DNA of 64,000 bases from Lachnospiraceae bacterium (GTDB lineage: Bacteria; Bacillota; Clostridia; Lachnospirales; Lachnospiraceae). Location: positions 28,983-92,982 of the forward strand of contig JAEEGQ010000029.1 of NCBI GenBank assembly GCA_016280395.1. Direction: 5' to 3'. Within the stretch, counting starts at the first letter, position 1, and every line of letters starts with the position of its first letter. Of the stretch, positions 53,584 through 62,013 are shown in pieces. The notes under the pieces were generated by a model. It worked only from the letters and a program-made list of their open reading frames with translations, was not told the origin of the DNA and did no database searches. The translations under genes were made by a program, and so were the position numbers.

Positions 53584-54573
53584 TCAGCCGACGATACCGC
53601 TTCGTTCAACACCTTCTATAAAGTTTTTCTGAAGCAGCAGATAAACGATCACAACAGGTGCAATAACAAGTATAGCACCGGCATCTCTGTAGAGCTCCTG
53701 CAAGGTGATCGACAAAATATTGTCTTCATTTGCAATAAACTTCTGCAATGATGCTATTCGTTTACTGATGACCGTTGTATCCGGCATCAGAAATAACTTC
53801 GCATAGAATACGTCATTGAACTGCCATACGAAAGAGAACACAGTGACAGTAATGACCGCGGGCATGGCATTTACAAGCATGATCCTGAAATACGTATAGA
53901 ACATGTTTGCGCCATCTACAAAGGCGGCTTCTTCTATCTCCTTGGGAAGTCCCCTAAAGAACTGATTGAAGATATAGATAAAAAGACCCGACCTTAAACC
54001 GCACGCAAAAAGTGACAGAACATACATGGGAATAACTGTTCCCATAAGTCCGGTTTTCCCCTGTAAGCTGCTTACGATACCAAAAATATCGAATTGCTTA
54101 AAGTAAACATAAAGCGGAAGCATTATGGAATGTGTCGGTATGATTATCGTAAATATCACACAGCCAAACCATAATTTCTTAAGCGGGAACTTAAAGCGTG
54201 CAAATCCATACCCTACCATGGAACAGATAAACAGCTGAAGAAAAGTTACCGTAACGCTGTATAGCATTGTTTTTGTGAGTGTTTCCCAATAATCCAGTCG
54301 CAGGATCGCCAATCTGTATCTTTCAAGAGTAGGATACTTCGGAAGGATAAACATCATTGGATTATAAGCATCGGCATCTGATGATATCGAATTGACGAAC
54401 ATACCGATAACCGGAGAAACAATGACATAGCTGACTCCGATAAGGATCGAATACTTTAATACGGTTATCAGTATTTCTTTAAGACTGTTAAGTGCAATTT
54501 TCTTCTTTAATGGATCCCGGAGATAATCTCTGGCTTTTGTGAATAAAGGTACTTTTAAAGCAGTCGTTTTCAA
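53584..54573 (-). CDS. carbohydrate ABC transporter permease (MalG type)
   Basis: 329 residues, six membrane helices, and the EAA loop EIEEAAFVDGANMFYTYFRIMLVNAMP (about 216-242), which contacts the ATPase. It starts with TTG after an AGGAG site. It pairs with the MalF-type permease directly upstream. No ATPase gene is in the window, so it would rely on a shared MsmX/UgpC-type ATPase. Confidence 0.93.
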   Translation of the reverse strand: MKTTALKVPLFTKARDYLRDPLKKKIALNSLKEILITVLKYSILIGVSYVIVSPVIGMFVNSISSDADAYNPMMFILPKYPTLERYRLAILRLDYWETLTKTMLYSVTVTFLQLFICSMVGYGFARFKFPLKKLWFGCVIFTIIIPTHSIMLPLYVYFKQFDIFGIVSSLQGKTGLMGTVIPMYVLSLFACGLRSGLFIYIFNQFFRGLPKEIEEAAFVDGANMFYTYFRIMLVNAMPAVITVTVFSFVWQFNDVFYAKLFLMPDTTVISKRIASLQKFIANEDNILSITLQELYRDAGAILVIAPVVIVYLLLQKNFIEGVERSGIVG

Positions 54574-54589
54574 ATCTTATCTCCTTTCC

Positions 54590-55630
54590 TTAGTTGTAAT
54601 AGAATGTCCGCTTCTGAAGAAGGAATACAACAATTCCAAGTATTGCGCATGTAACGATCGTACTTATTATTGTGAAGGCCGAACCAAGTCCCCAGTTAAA
54701 TGTCTTAAACATTGTATCATGAGCAAGATCAACAACAGCCGAATCAGTGAAACTGTCAACGATAGTATAGACAACATTAGTTATGATATGAGGCATTACC
54801 ATAGGGAATGTCACTTTCCAGAACGTCTCATAACCCGTTGCACCTTCGATCTTTGCAACTTCATACATTGAACCGGGTATTGATTGCAGTGCGGCGATAA
54901 ATATGATTATCTGTACACCCGAAGCTGAAATGATCTCGTTTATCCTTGAAACGGCACTTGACAGATAGTTTACAAATCTTGCAGGCAAGCCAAGATTCAT
55001 GAACATGCTTATCAGATAATCAATATCAAAAGCAAGTACACCGGAGCCTGCAGAACTTGAAAGTTCGGATGCCGTGGGTGTTATACCGCCGTTCATCATA
55101 GCCTGGGCCAAAGCCATCATTTCCGATATCGCACCGGAATTCAATATGATCGGCAAGAAAAATATCGCTCTGAAGACCGCTCTGCCTTTGAATTTTTTAT
55201 TTAACAGGATGGCCATGAACAAGCTGAAGAATGTGATCAAAGGTACATCCACCAGCATATTCGTCAAAGATGTCGTAAGTACCTGTTTGAATGTGGCATG
55301 TTCCCTGAATGCTTTTATATAATTCTCCAAGCCGATGAATTTCAGGGTATAACCGCCGGCATTGGCGTCCATGTCCATGAGGGACATACTGAAACGCCCG
55401 GCAAGGATAACCGATCTTACATAGAACATGAAGAATCCGATCAGCCACGGCAGGATAAAGACATAACCGACGATCATCCTTCGATGGGTAAGCGACATCC
55501 TGACTCTTTTCCTGTGTGTTTTTTTATTATCTCCGGATACGATCTCTGTCTGAATAATATCTTTATCGTTGCGTTGTACAAGATCATTCTCGGAAGGGCT
55601 TTTCGTTGTAACTTTTATTTCTTCGCTCAT
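54590..55630 (-). CDS. carbohydrate ABC transporter permease (MalF type)
   Basis: 346 residues. Polar N-terminus, six membrane helices, and the EAA motif QSIPGSMYEVAKIEGATGYETFWKVTFPMV (about 250-279). Start ATG overlaps the DUF5696 stop by one base (TAATG). Forms a heterodimer with the MalG-type permease downstream. Confidence 0.93.
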   Translation of the reverse strand: MSEEIKVTTKSPSENDLVQRNDKDIIQTEIVSGDNKKTHRKRVRMSLTHRRMIVGYVFILPWLIGFFMFYVRSVILAGRFSMSLMDMDANAGGYTLKFIGLENYIKAFREHATFKQVLTTSLTNMLVDVPLITFFSLFMAILLNKKFKGRAVFRAIFFLPIILNSGAISEMMALAQAMMNGGITPTASELSSSAGSGVLAFDIDYLISMFMNLGLPARFVNYLSSAVSRINEIISASGVQIIIFIAALQSIPGSMYEVAKIEGATGYETFWKVTFPMVMPHIITNVVYTIVDSFTDSAVVDLAHDTMFKTFNWGLGSAFTIISTIVTCAILGIVVFLLQKRTFYYN

Positions 55631-58023
55631 TACTTACCCTCCCAAGTATAAGATTTTGACGGTATCTTTACTCCGTTTATCTCGCCTTCTGTCAGGCCGT
55701 AGTTCACATAGATCTTAACACCGTTACTGTATTCGACCATTCGACAGTCGCCGTTTATCTGATGATCGATGATCATCTCGCCCGATACATTCTTCAGAAC
55801 TTCATTCAGTTTATTGTAAATGCCGATTGCGTCATCTTTCATCGTTTCATAAGTTGTCGAATAGAAACGATTAAGCCCTGTCTCCTTCATATCGCTGGAG
55901 CTGTTCCATGTAAAATTGAAATGCGGAGCGGAGCCGGTCTCGATCAGATACAGATATAATTCATTACTGTTGTATACATTCTCGTCATTAAGAAGATCGG
56001 ATGAATAATCTATATAGCCATGGATTATCATCTGGTAAAGCGGGATCGTTTCGTCACATACAAAATAATCGTTATCCTTGTACGGAACATTGATGATATC
56101 GTCGCAGTACCCGAACGCATACGCGTTTGCATTATCTACCATTATCTTTTTGCCCATTCCGGAGATGGTATCAAATTGTCCGAGCACAATATTCAGAGCC
56201 TGTTCACGATCGGTGATATTGATCCTTAATTTATCTGAGGATAATGTATTTCCAAGATCTCTAAGCGAAATACCGCCAACATCGATTTTTTTGAATTTTT
56301 TAACAAAGCTGTCAACGTATCGGTTTAAGAACTTGGGTGAAAGCAGGTTATATCTTGTTTCGGAATACCCAAGCGAAGAAGTATTCCTCAAAGAACTCGG
56401 ATCAAGAAGTCCAAAAGCCGCAACATAGCCGCCGCCATAATAACGTGATGATTCAAAATTATAGGGATAATGTTTATCCGCGAATGATACTTTCTGGAAC
56501 GCAACATCCGCGTAAAGTTTTCCTCCCAGACTTTCCATCGTATCATTTAACTTCTCAAGCCCGGACCTGCCGCCCAATTTTCCAAGGATGCGGATATCGT
56601 GGGGCGCATCGTGATAATAACCACCGTTAAACCATCCCTGTAGGTTCATTATCTGATTTGATATACCGTTTTTGTCAAGATCCTGTGCAATCTGTGCCGC
56701 CTGATCAAAAGTAGTCATCGAGAACGAATGAAGATACTGAACTCCGAGGATATGTCCGGTTTCTTTTACACCGGAGATGATGTCGTAATAGAAAGGCAAA
56801 TCTTTTTTTTCGGTATTTCTTGTCAGTTTGCCCTCTTTTTCAAGCTTTTCACGATAATACCCGGCTATCCCGACATAACCTTCATGTTCTTTGTCAAGGA
56901 AGTGATACCGAACGGTATAATTTATGTCATAGAAATTTTCTTCCATGATATATGTATCATCTTTGGAATTTCCGAACATCACAAGGTTATCGGTATTTCT
57001 GATACAGAATATCGGGAAGCACGTATTATATGAATTAACGCTTCCGGAAACCTGGGCATTGAGTACGGAAACGGTAGCACCGGCTTCAACTTCTGCAAGT
57101 ATGGTCTTCCTGTTCTCAAAATAAAAACCATAGATCGGCAGTCTGACACCTTTTGTATATTCCATAGATGTATAAGTTGCAACCATGGGATCTATCTCGT
57201 ATATATACTGACTGTATGTATTCGAAGAAGAATTTTTTCCGTTATTGAAATGTATCAAAGATCCCGATCCGTTCGGAACAACAATATATCCTTCGTCTTC
57301 CGCTCCGGCTGCTCCCATGGTCCTGAGCATATGTATCCTGTATATAAACCCGTTGCCATGTTCTTTTATGCCTTTTGCCGGAATACTGGCTACAACAGAA
57401 TCACCGTCGAGCCTGAATTCAAGAGGTATCTCAAAGTAAGTATTTTCCGAAGTTTCACCGGTATCCTTGTCAACTATCGGTTCTGTGTTGCCAATTTTAT
57501 AAAGATAACGGATACCGTTATTTATTCCCTCATAATCAAATTGTCCCAATTTGATGCACTTTGAATAGTTATCCATATAGGTCGAGGAAACCTTACTGTT
57601 GTAGTAGTAAACAAGAAGTGTTGATTTCAGGAAATTCTTGTTTGTCGGATTGGCTTTTGTATCACTGTCTGCATCCAACGGATTACTGTAAGTGATCTCA
57701 CCCGAACGTTTGTCATATACGGCTATATACGAAGTTGCAGTATCCGTGTAAAGTTTAAGATACTCATTTTCACAAACAAGCTTGTATCCCGGAACCGAAG
57801 ATACAGTCTCATTTCCCAGATTAAGTGCCGTAGCCTGCTCGTATTCATAATCTTTTAAATATTTCTTATACCCTCTGTAAAACCTGAATCGGATAAGGTA
57901 CCATGAAACATAGACCAGAGCGAAACAAACGGCTAACCCGAGAATTCCGAGCAAAATCCTGGCTTTTACACTTAACGGACGTTTTTTCTTTTTTTCTTTG
58001 GTTTTTTTCATGTCCGACTCCAT
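55630..58023 (-). CDS. DUF5696 membrane-anchored surface protein
   Basis: 797 residues. A lysine-rich start and one membrane helix (RILLGILGLAVCFALVYVSWYLI, about 22-44), then a large extracellular part: a beta-rich half (70-420) and a TIM-barrel-like half (430-790) with GISNQIMNLQGWFNGGYYHD, IDVGGISLRDLGN and IMVDNANAYAF. This is the DUF5696 type, found in glycan-utilisation loci of Lachnospiraceae and Paenibacillus; a glycoside-hydrolase-like barrel is likely, but activity is not proven. An ATG at 58011 with GGAG upstream is the likely real start. Confidence 0.88.
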   Translation of the reverse strand: MESDMKKTKEKKKKRPLSVKARILLGILGLAVCFALVYVSWYLIRFRFYRGYKKYLKDYEYEQATALNLGNETVSSVPGYKLVCENEYLKLYTDTATSYIAVYDKRSGEITYSNPLDADSDTKANPTNKNFLKSTLLVYYYNSKVSSTYMDNYSKCIKLGQFDYEGINNGIRYLYKIGNTEPIVDKDTGETSENTYFEIPLEFRLDGDSVVASIPAKGIKEHGNGFIYRIHMLRTMGAAGAEDEGYIVVPNGSGSLIHFNNGKNSSSNTYSQYIYEIDPMVATYTSMEYTKGVRLPIYGFYFENRKTILAEVEAGATVSVLNAQVSGSVNSYNTCFPIFCIRNTDNLVMFGNSKDDTYIMEENFYDINYTVRYHFLDKEHEGYVGIAGYYREKLEKEGKLTRNTEKKDLPFYYDIISGVKETGHILGVQYLHSFSMTTFDQAAQIAQDLDKNGISNQIMNLQGWFNGGYYHDAPHDIRILGKLGGRSGLEKLNDTMESLGGKLYADVAFQKVSFADKHYPYNFESSRYYGGGYVAAFGLLDPSSLRNTSSLGYSETRYNLLSPKFLNRYVDSFVKKFKKIDVGGISLRDLGNTLSSDKLRINITDREQALNIVLGQFDTISGMGKKIMVDNANAYAFGYCDDIINVPYKDNDYFVCDETIPLYQMIIHGYIDYSSDLLNDENVYNSNELYLYLIETGSAPHFNFTWNSSSDMKETGLNRFYSTTYETMKDDAIGIYNKLNEVLKNVSGEMIIDHQINGDCRMVEYSNGVKIYVNYGLTEGEINGVKIPSKSYTWEGK

Positions 58024-58653
58024 TTACCTGAAAATGATTTCAATATAAACACTCCTGAAAAAGTTGATCACAAGACCGATAAGATTGCTAAGCAAAAGCA
58101 GCAGGAAAACAATTATCAGCATCGCAAGAAATGTAAGTCCCAAAGTGATCATTGTCTTTCCCAAAGTATAATTATGGATCTGCATTATGCCTATAAGCAT
58201 TATGATAAGTCCGTAGGCTATTCCCACTGCGACAAGAAGTGAGTAAAGAGCCTGTTCGTTGTCGGCAACCGCATAGCTGAGCGCCGTTGCAACGGCAAGG
58301 ATGATAGTTATGGGAACTGTGCTGTAGCCAATTGCTATTGCTATATCCTTTAATCTTCCTTCTCCGTTAAGGAGACATGTTATGGACCAGTTGCTTACAC
58401 ATATCAGAAGAAAGAATGCAAGTACGCCTAAAAGCTCAAACCAGCTGTCAACGTTTCTCGGATCGATCTTATTTACGATAAATGCCGCAAGCAGCCTGTT
58501 TCCCGTAAATGTGAGGGAGAAAATTATCACACAGAGGATAGCTATAGGCACAGACCCGCGCTCCTGATGCCTGATCCAGTAAAAGCCGTCCATGGGGTGT
58601 CTTATCGTGTAGAAAAGGTATTTCCACTTTTCTTTGGAAAATGCTTCACGCAT
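58024..58653 (-). CDS. YIP1-family membrane protein
   Basis: 209 residues, five predicted membrane helices (SVPIAILCVIIFSLTF, LLGVLAFFLLICVSNW, VPITIILAVATAL, LLVAVGIAYGLIIMLIGIM, LGLTFLAMLIIVFLLLLL). The N-terminal amphipathic segment FYTIRHPMDGFYWIRHQERGS is typical of Yip1-like bacterial proteins. Function in these glycan loci is unknown, but it is constantly found with the NHL and DUF5696 proteins. Overlaps the NHL gene stop by 8 bp. Confidence 0.85.
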   Translation of the reverse strand: MREAFSKEKWKYLFYTIRHPMDGFYWIRHQERGSVPIAILCVIIFSLTFTGNRLLAAFIVNKIDPRNVDSWFELLGVLAFFLLICVSNWSITCLLNGEGRLKDIAIAIGYSTVPITIILAVATALSYAVADNEQALYSLLVAVGIAYGLIIMLIGIMQIHNYTLGKTMITLGLTFLAMLIIVFLLLLLSNLIGLVINFFRSVYIEIIFR

Positions 58654-60139
58654 TTTTCTTCACCCCCTTCTTCCCTTTTACTTTTCTCCATACTACAAAG
58701 GCGATAATGAGAACAAGCAGAACAGTAAGAATATAACCGATATTCTGCTTTAATATGTTGTTGCGGTAGCGTCTGAAAGCTATGGAGTAATAGGTACGGT
58801 TCATGCCGAGCCTTAAGTATTTCATGGCCTGCTTGTAATCTCCGGCGGTAAGATATGCTTTTCCGATACCGGTGTTTGCAAGCTCGTTGTTCTCGTCGAG
58901 CTCGAGCACTCGCTTCCATACATCAACGGCAAGTTTTTCGTCGCCGTCGTAACGGAGCGCGACTGCCTCGTTGATAAGGTTGCCGTATTCCGTTTCTTTG
59001 AAGATGAAGATGGAATTACGGTTACTGTCAAGGATTACTATCCTGTCTCCTAAGCTTTCGATTGCCGACGGCATCTGGAAGGTTCCCTCCTGGGTTCCGA
59101 GTCCGCCGAAGATATAGAGAAGGTTGCCTTCGTGATCGTATGTGAAGATACGTCCGCGTTTTCTGTCGAGGCAGGAATAAATGCCGTTGTCCCTGTAAAC
59201 AACATCTACAAATTGTGAAGCGCCTGCGTAAGTTCCGACGCCGTCGGTACGAAGGTCTCCGCCTACATTGCCGTTTTCGCCTTTTTTGATAACATCTTCA
59301 CCCTTCGGGTTAAGACGCCTAACGCCCTGTTTTCCGTCGGAGTCGATATTTGAGGCATATACAAAACCCGCGCTGTCGATATCCATACCGGTAAATGTTG
59401 TCGGGATATAAAGCCTCTGTTTGCTCCTTTCGGCTTTAGAAGCGATCCGTTTCCAGAACTTGTCCCAGTTGCTGATCTTAACTTCAATAGTGCCGTAGAA
59501 CCCTGTAAACTGTCCGTCGGTGTCAAATACCATGATACCTTCAAACTGATTGTCGGCAATGCAATAAACACGTTCAGCATAATCGACACTTACTTTTAAC
59601 GGATTAAAAACAAAACTTTCCTCAAGTACTTCGGATGTCGGGTTTTCAATGTATTTAACAAAATCAAGATTGTTATCGAAAACAACTATCCTCTTGCCTT
59701 TAGTGTCGGCAACATAAAGATAACCTATCGAAGAAACGCAAACACCTGAAGGAGTTTTAAACTTCTGTTCTTTTTTTCCGTCATTAAAGCTGTTTATTAT
59801 TCCGAGCACTTTTGTTATCTGATCGTCAAAAATAATGATCCGGTTGTTACCGGTATCGGCAACAAACACTCTTCCGTCAGGTGCTTTGCACAGATCACCG
59901 GGATTGTTTAATGTTCCTACCTTTTCCCCGTTATATTCCATCTGATCCGTTGTTATAGCACGGTCCGGTTCATAAGCGGCAGGAGTATATACAAGGTTTT
60001 CCCTGTAATCGTAGTTATAGCATACATACGGTACGGGGGCAGCCATCGCGTAAAGAGACGGAACGATCGCCACCAGTAAGACTGCCGCAGCCGCAAATAT
60101 GAACTTTATGAGTTTTGATTTCTTCATGAAATCCTCCAT
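58646..60139 (-). CDS. NHL-repeat / TPR membrane protein
   Basis: 497 residues (or 493 from the ATG at 60127, which has GGAGG 5 bases upstream). N-terminal signal or anchor helix (10-34); an NHL beta-propeller (about 70-385: LCKAPDGRVFVADTGNNRIIIFD, GVCVSSIGYLYVADTKGKRIVVFD); two TPR-like helix pairs (about 395-450, LAVDVWKRVLELDENNELANTGIGKAYL); and a C-terminal membrane helix (IGYILTVLLVLIIAFVVW). It probably presents or organises surface proteins for glycan capture. Confidence 0.88.
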   Translation of the reverse strand: MEDFMKKSKLIKFIFAAAAVLLVAIVPSLYAMAAPVPYVCYNYDYRENLVYTPAAYEPDRAITTDQMEYNGEKVGTLNNPGDLCKAPDGRVFVADTGNNRIIIFDDQITKVLGIINSFNDGKKEQKFKTPSGVCVSSIGYLYVADTKGKRIVVFDNNLDFVKYIENPTSEVLEESFVFNPLKVSVDYAERVYCIADNQFEGIMVFDTDGQFTGFYGTIEVKISNWDKFWKRIASKAERSKQRLYIPTTFTGMDIDSAGFVYASNIDSDGKQGVRRLNPKGEDVIKKGENGNVGGDLRTDGVGTYAGASQFVDVVYRDNGIYSCLDRKRGRIFTYDHEGNLLYIFGGLGTQEGTFQMPSAIESLGDRIVILDSNRNSIFIFKETEYGNLINEAVALRYDGDEKLAVDVWKRVLELDENNELANTGIGKAYLTAGDYKQAMKYLRLGMNRTYYSIAFRRYRNNILKQNIGYILTVLLVLIIAFVVWRKVKGKKGVKKNA

Positions 60140-60155
60140 AATGAAGCTTTATACA

Positions 60156-61073
60156 TCAGTCTTTCATACCGGATGTTGTCATTGTTTCAAGGATATTGCT
60201 CTGGCAGATAAGGAAGAAGGTGATGGGTACTGCGGCAATAACAAAGGTTACGGCTGCAGCTGCACCTGCACGGGCGATTCCGCCGGCGCTTATCTGCTGG
60301 AGCGAATACTGCAGGGGCTTTAACTCTTCGTTACGAAGGAAGAGGCCGCCTGTCTGTCCCCATGCCTGCTGGAACTGGAATATGGCAAGGGTCAGCCATG
60401 CAGGTTTAACGTTAGGCATCATGATGCGCCAGAATATCTGCCACTCATTTGCACCGTCAAGCCTTGCGGATTCCATAAGCGAATCCGGGATCTGTTCCAT
60501 GAACTGCTTCATGAGGTAAAGGCCCATACCGTATGCCCAAAGCGGAAGCACAAGGGCTAAATACGTGTTGTTTATACCAAGCCAGCTGATGATCATGTAC
60601 TGGGGTATCTGGGTTACCTGCCATGAGAACATCATGGACATTACTACGAATGCGAAAAGGATCTTCTTTCCGGGAAATTCGTGTTTTGCAAGCGGGTAAG
60701 ACGCTAAGGATGCGCAAAGCACATGACCTATCATGCCGCCGCCGGTGATTATTATCGTGTTAAGGATGTACCTTGAGAACGGCACCCAGGTATCGTTCAT
60801 TAAAGTGAACAGATCCGAGAAGTTCTCAAAGGTTGGGTTCCTTACAAAGATCCTCGGCGGGAACTGGTAGAGTTCGTCGAGAGGCTTTAATGCGTTGTTA
60901 ACGATCATTACAAGAGGAAGGACCATGAATACGCCGCAGATAGCCATTATCACGAAAAGGAGTGTGTTTCCCGCAACGGAACGGTTAAGTCTCTTCTCTC
61001 TTTTCTTTATGAGCCTGTTCTTCTGAAGGGCTCTTTCCACGGGAGTAAGCTGTTTTTTAGCCATATCAGTCAC
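60156..61073 (-). CDS. carbohydrate ABC transporter permease (MalG type), second system
   Basis: 305 residues, six membrane helices, and the EAA motif DSLMESARLDGANEWQIFWRIMMPNVKP (about 197-224). Start is a GTG at 61073 or ATG at 61064. Paired with the permease just upstream (8-bp overlap). Confidence 0.93.
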   Translation of the reverse strand: MTDMAKKQLTPVERALQKNRLIKKREKRLNRSVAGNTLLFVIMAICGVFMVLPLVMIVNNALKPLDELYQFPPRIFVRNPTFENFSDLFTLMNDTWVPFSRYILNTIIITGGGMIGHVLCASLASYPLAKHEFPGKKILFAFVVMSMMFSWQVTQIPQYMIISWLGINNTYLALVLPLWAYGMGLYLMKQFMEQIPDSLMESARLDGANEWQIFWRIMMPNVKPAWLTLAIFQFQQAWGQTGGLFLRNEELKPLQYSLQQISAGGIARAGAAAAVTFVIAAVPITFFLICQSNILETMTTSGMKD

Positions 61074-61998
61074 CTACCCCCTTTAAGATCTTCTGTACCA
61101 GCTTGTTCGTTCCTATCATGAGGAGGAACAGTACAGTTGCGATGGCAGACGCATAACCCATCTCAAATCTCGTCGAACCGTAATCGAGAAGGTGGGTAAC
61201 TACCGTTGCACCCGCGTAGTTTACGGACGGGTTGCCCGCAAGCGCTATGGAGATATCGGCTACCGCAAAGGACTGCGTGATCTGCATTACGGCACCGAAC
61301 ATAAGCTGGGGTTTCATTGACGGAAGCGTCACATACCAGAGCTCCTGCCAGCGGTTCTTTACACCGTCGATCGCAGCTGCTTCATAAAGGTTCTTATCTA
61401 CAGTCTGAAGACCTGCTATAAAGGAAAGGAAGCCTGTACCGAGAGACAGCCACAACTGAACTATGATAAGAACGGGAAGCACGTATTTTTCGGTCTGCAT
61501 CCAGAGGATAGCCTCACGGATGATCCCGAGCTTCATGAGTCCACCGTTTAAGTAGCCGTAACGGTCGCCTGTAAGGATCAGGTTCCAGATAAGGTACGCG
61601 TTACCGCAGATTGAAGGCGCATAAAAGATGAGCGTTAAGAATGCGCGGAGCTTGCCTTTGAATTCGTTTATGATCCAGGCAAACAGGAGGCACATAAAGT
61701 AACTCACGGGGCCTGTAACGACTGCAAAAATAAGCGTGTTCTTAAGGGAAATTATGAATATCTCGTCATCAAGAAACAGCTTTATGTAGTTTTTCCATCC
61801 TACAAACTTCGGCCACTCCAGCATATTGAAGTAGGTGAAGCTGAAGGCTATCGATATTGCAACCGGAAGAATGGTGAACAGGAAGAATAGAATAAAGTAG
61901 GGAGCAAGCATTGCATAGGATGCCCTGCTCTTCTTTATCCTGTACCAAAGTCGTCCTTGTCGCTTTGCGGTTATGATCGCATCATTCTGTGCAGACAT
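61066..61998 (-). CDS. carbohydrate ABC transporter permease (MalF type), second system
   Basis: 310 residues. Six membrane helices, EAA motif VDKNLYEAAAIDGVKNRWQELWYVTLPSMKP (about 204-234). AAGGAG 6 bases upstream of the ATG. Takes substrate from the binding protein encoded 16 bases upstream. Confidence 0.93.
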   Translation of the reverse strand: MSAQNDAIITAKRQGRLWYRIKKSRASYAMLAPYFILFFLFTILPVAISIAFSFTYFNMLEWPKFVGWKNYIKLFLDDEIFIISLKNTLIFAVVTGPVSYFMCLLFAWIINEFKGKLRAFLTLIFYAPSICGNAYLIWNLILTGDRYGYLNGGLMKLGIIREAILWMQTEKYVLPVLIIVQLWLSLGTGFLSFIAGLQTVDKNLYEAAAIDGVKNRWQELWYVTLPSMKPQLMFGAVMQITQSFAVADISIALAGNPSVNYAGATVVTHLLDYGSTRFEMGYASAIATVLFLLMIGTNKLVQKILKGVGD

Positions 61999-62013
61999 TG
62001 GTTTCTCCTTGAA

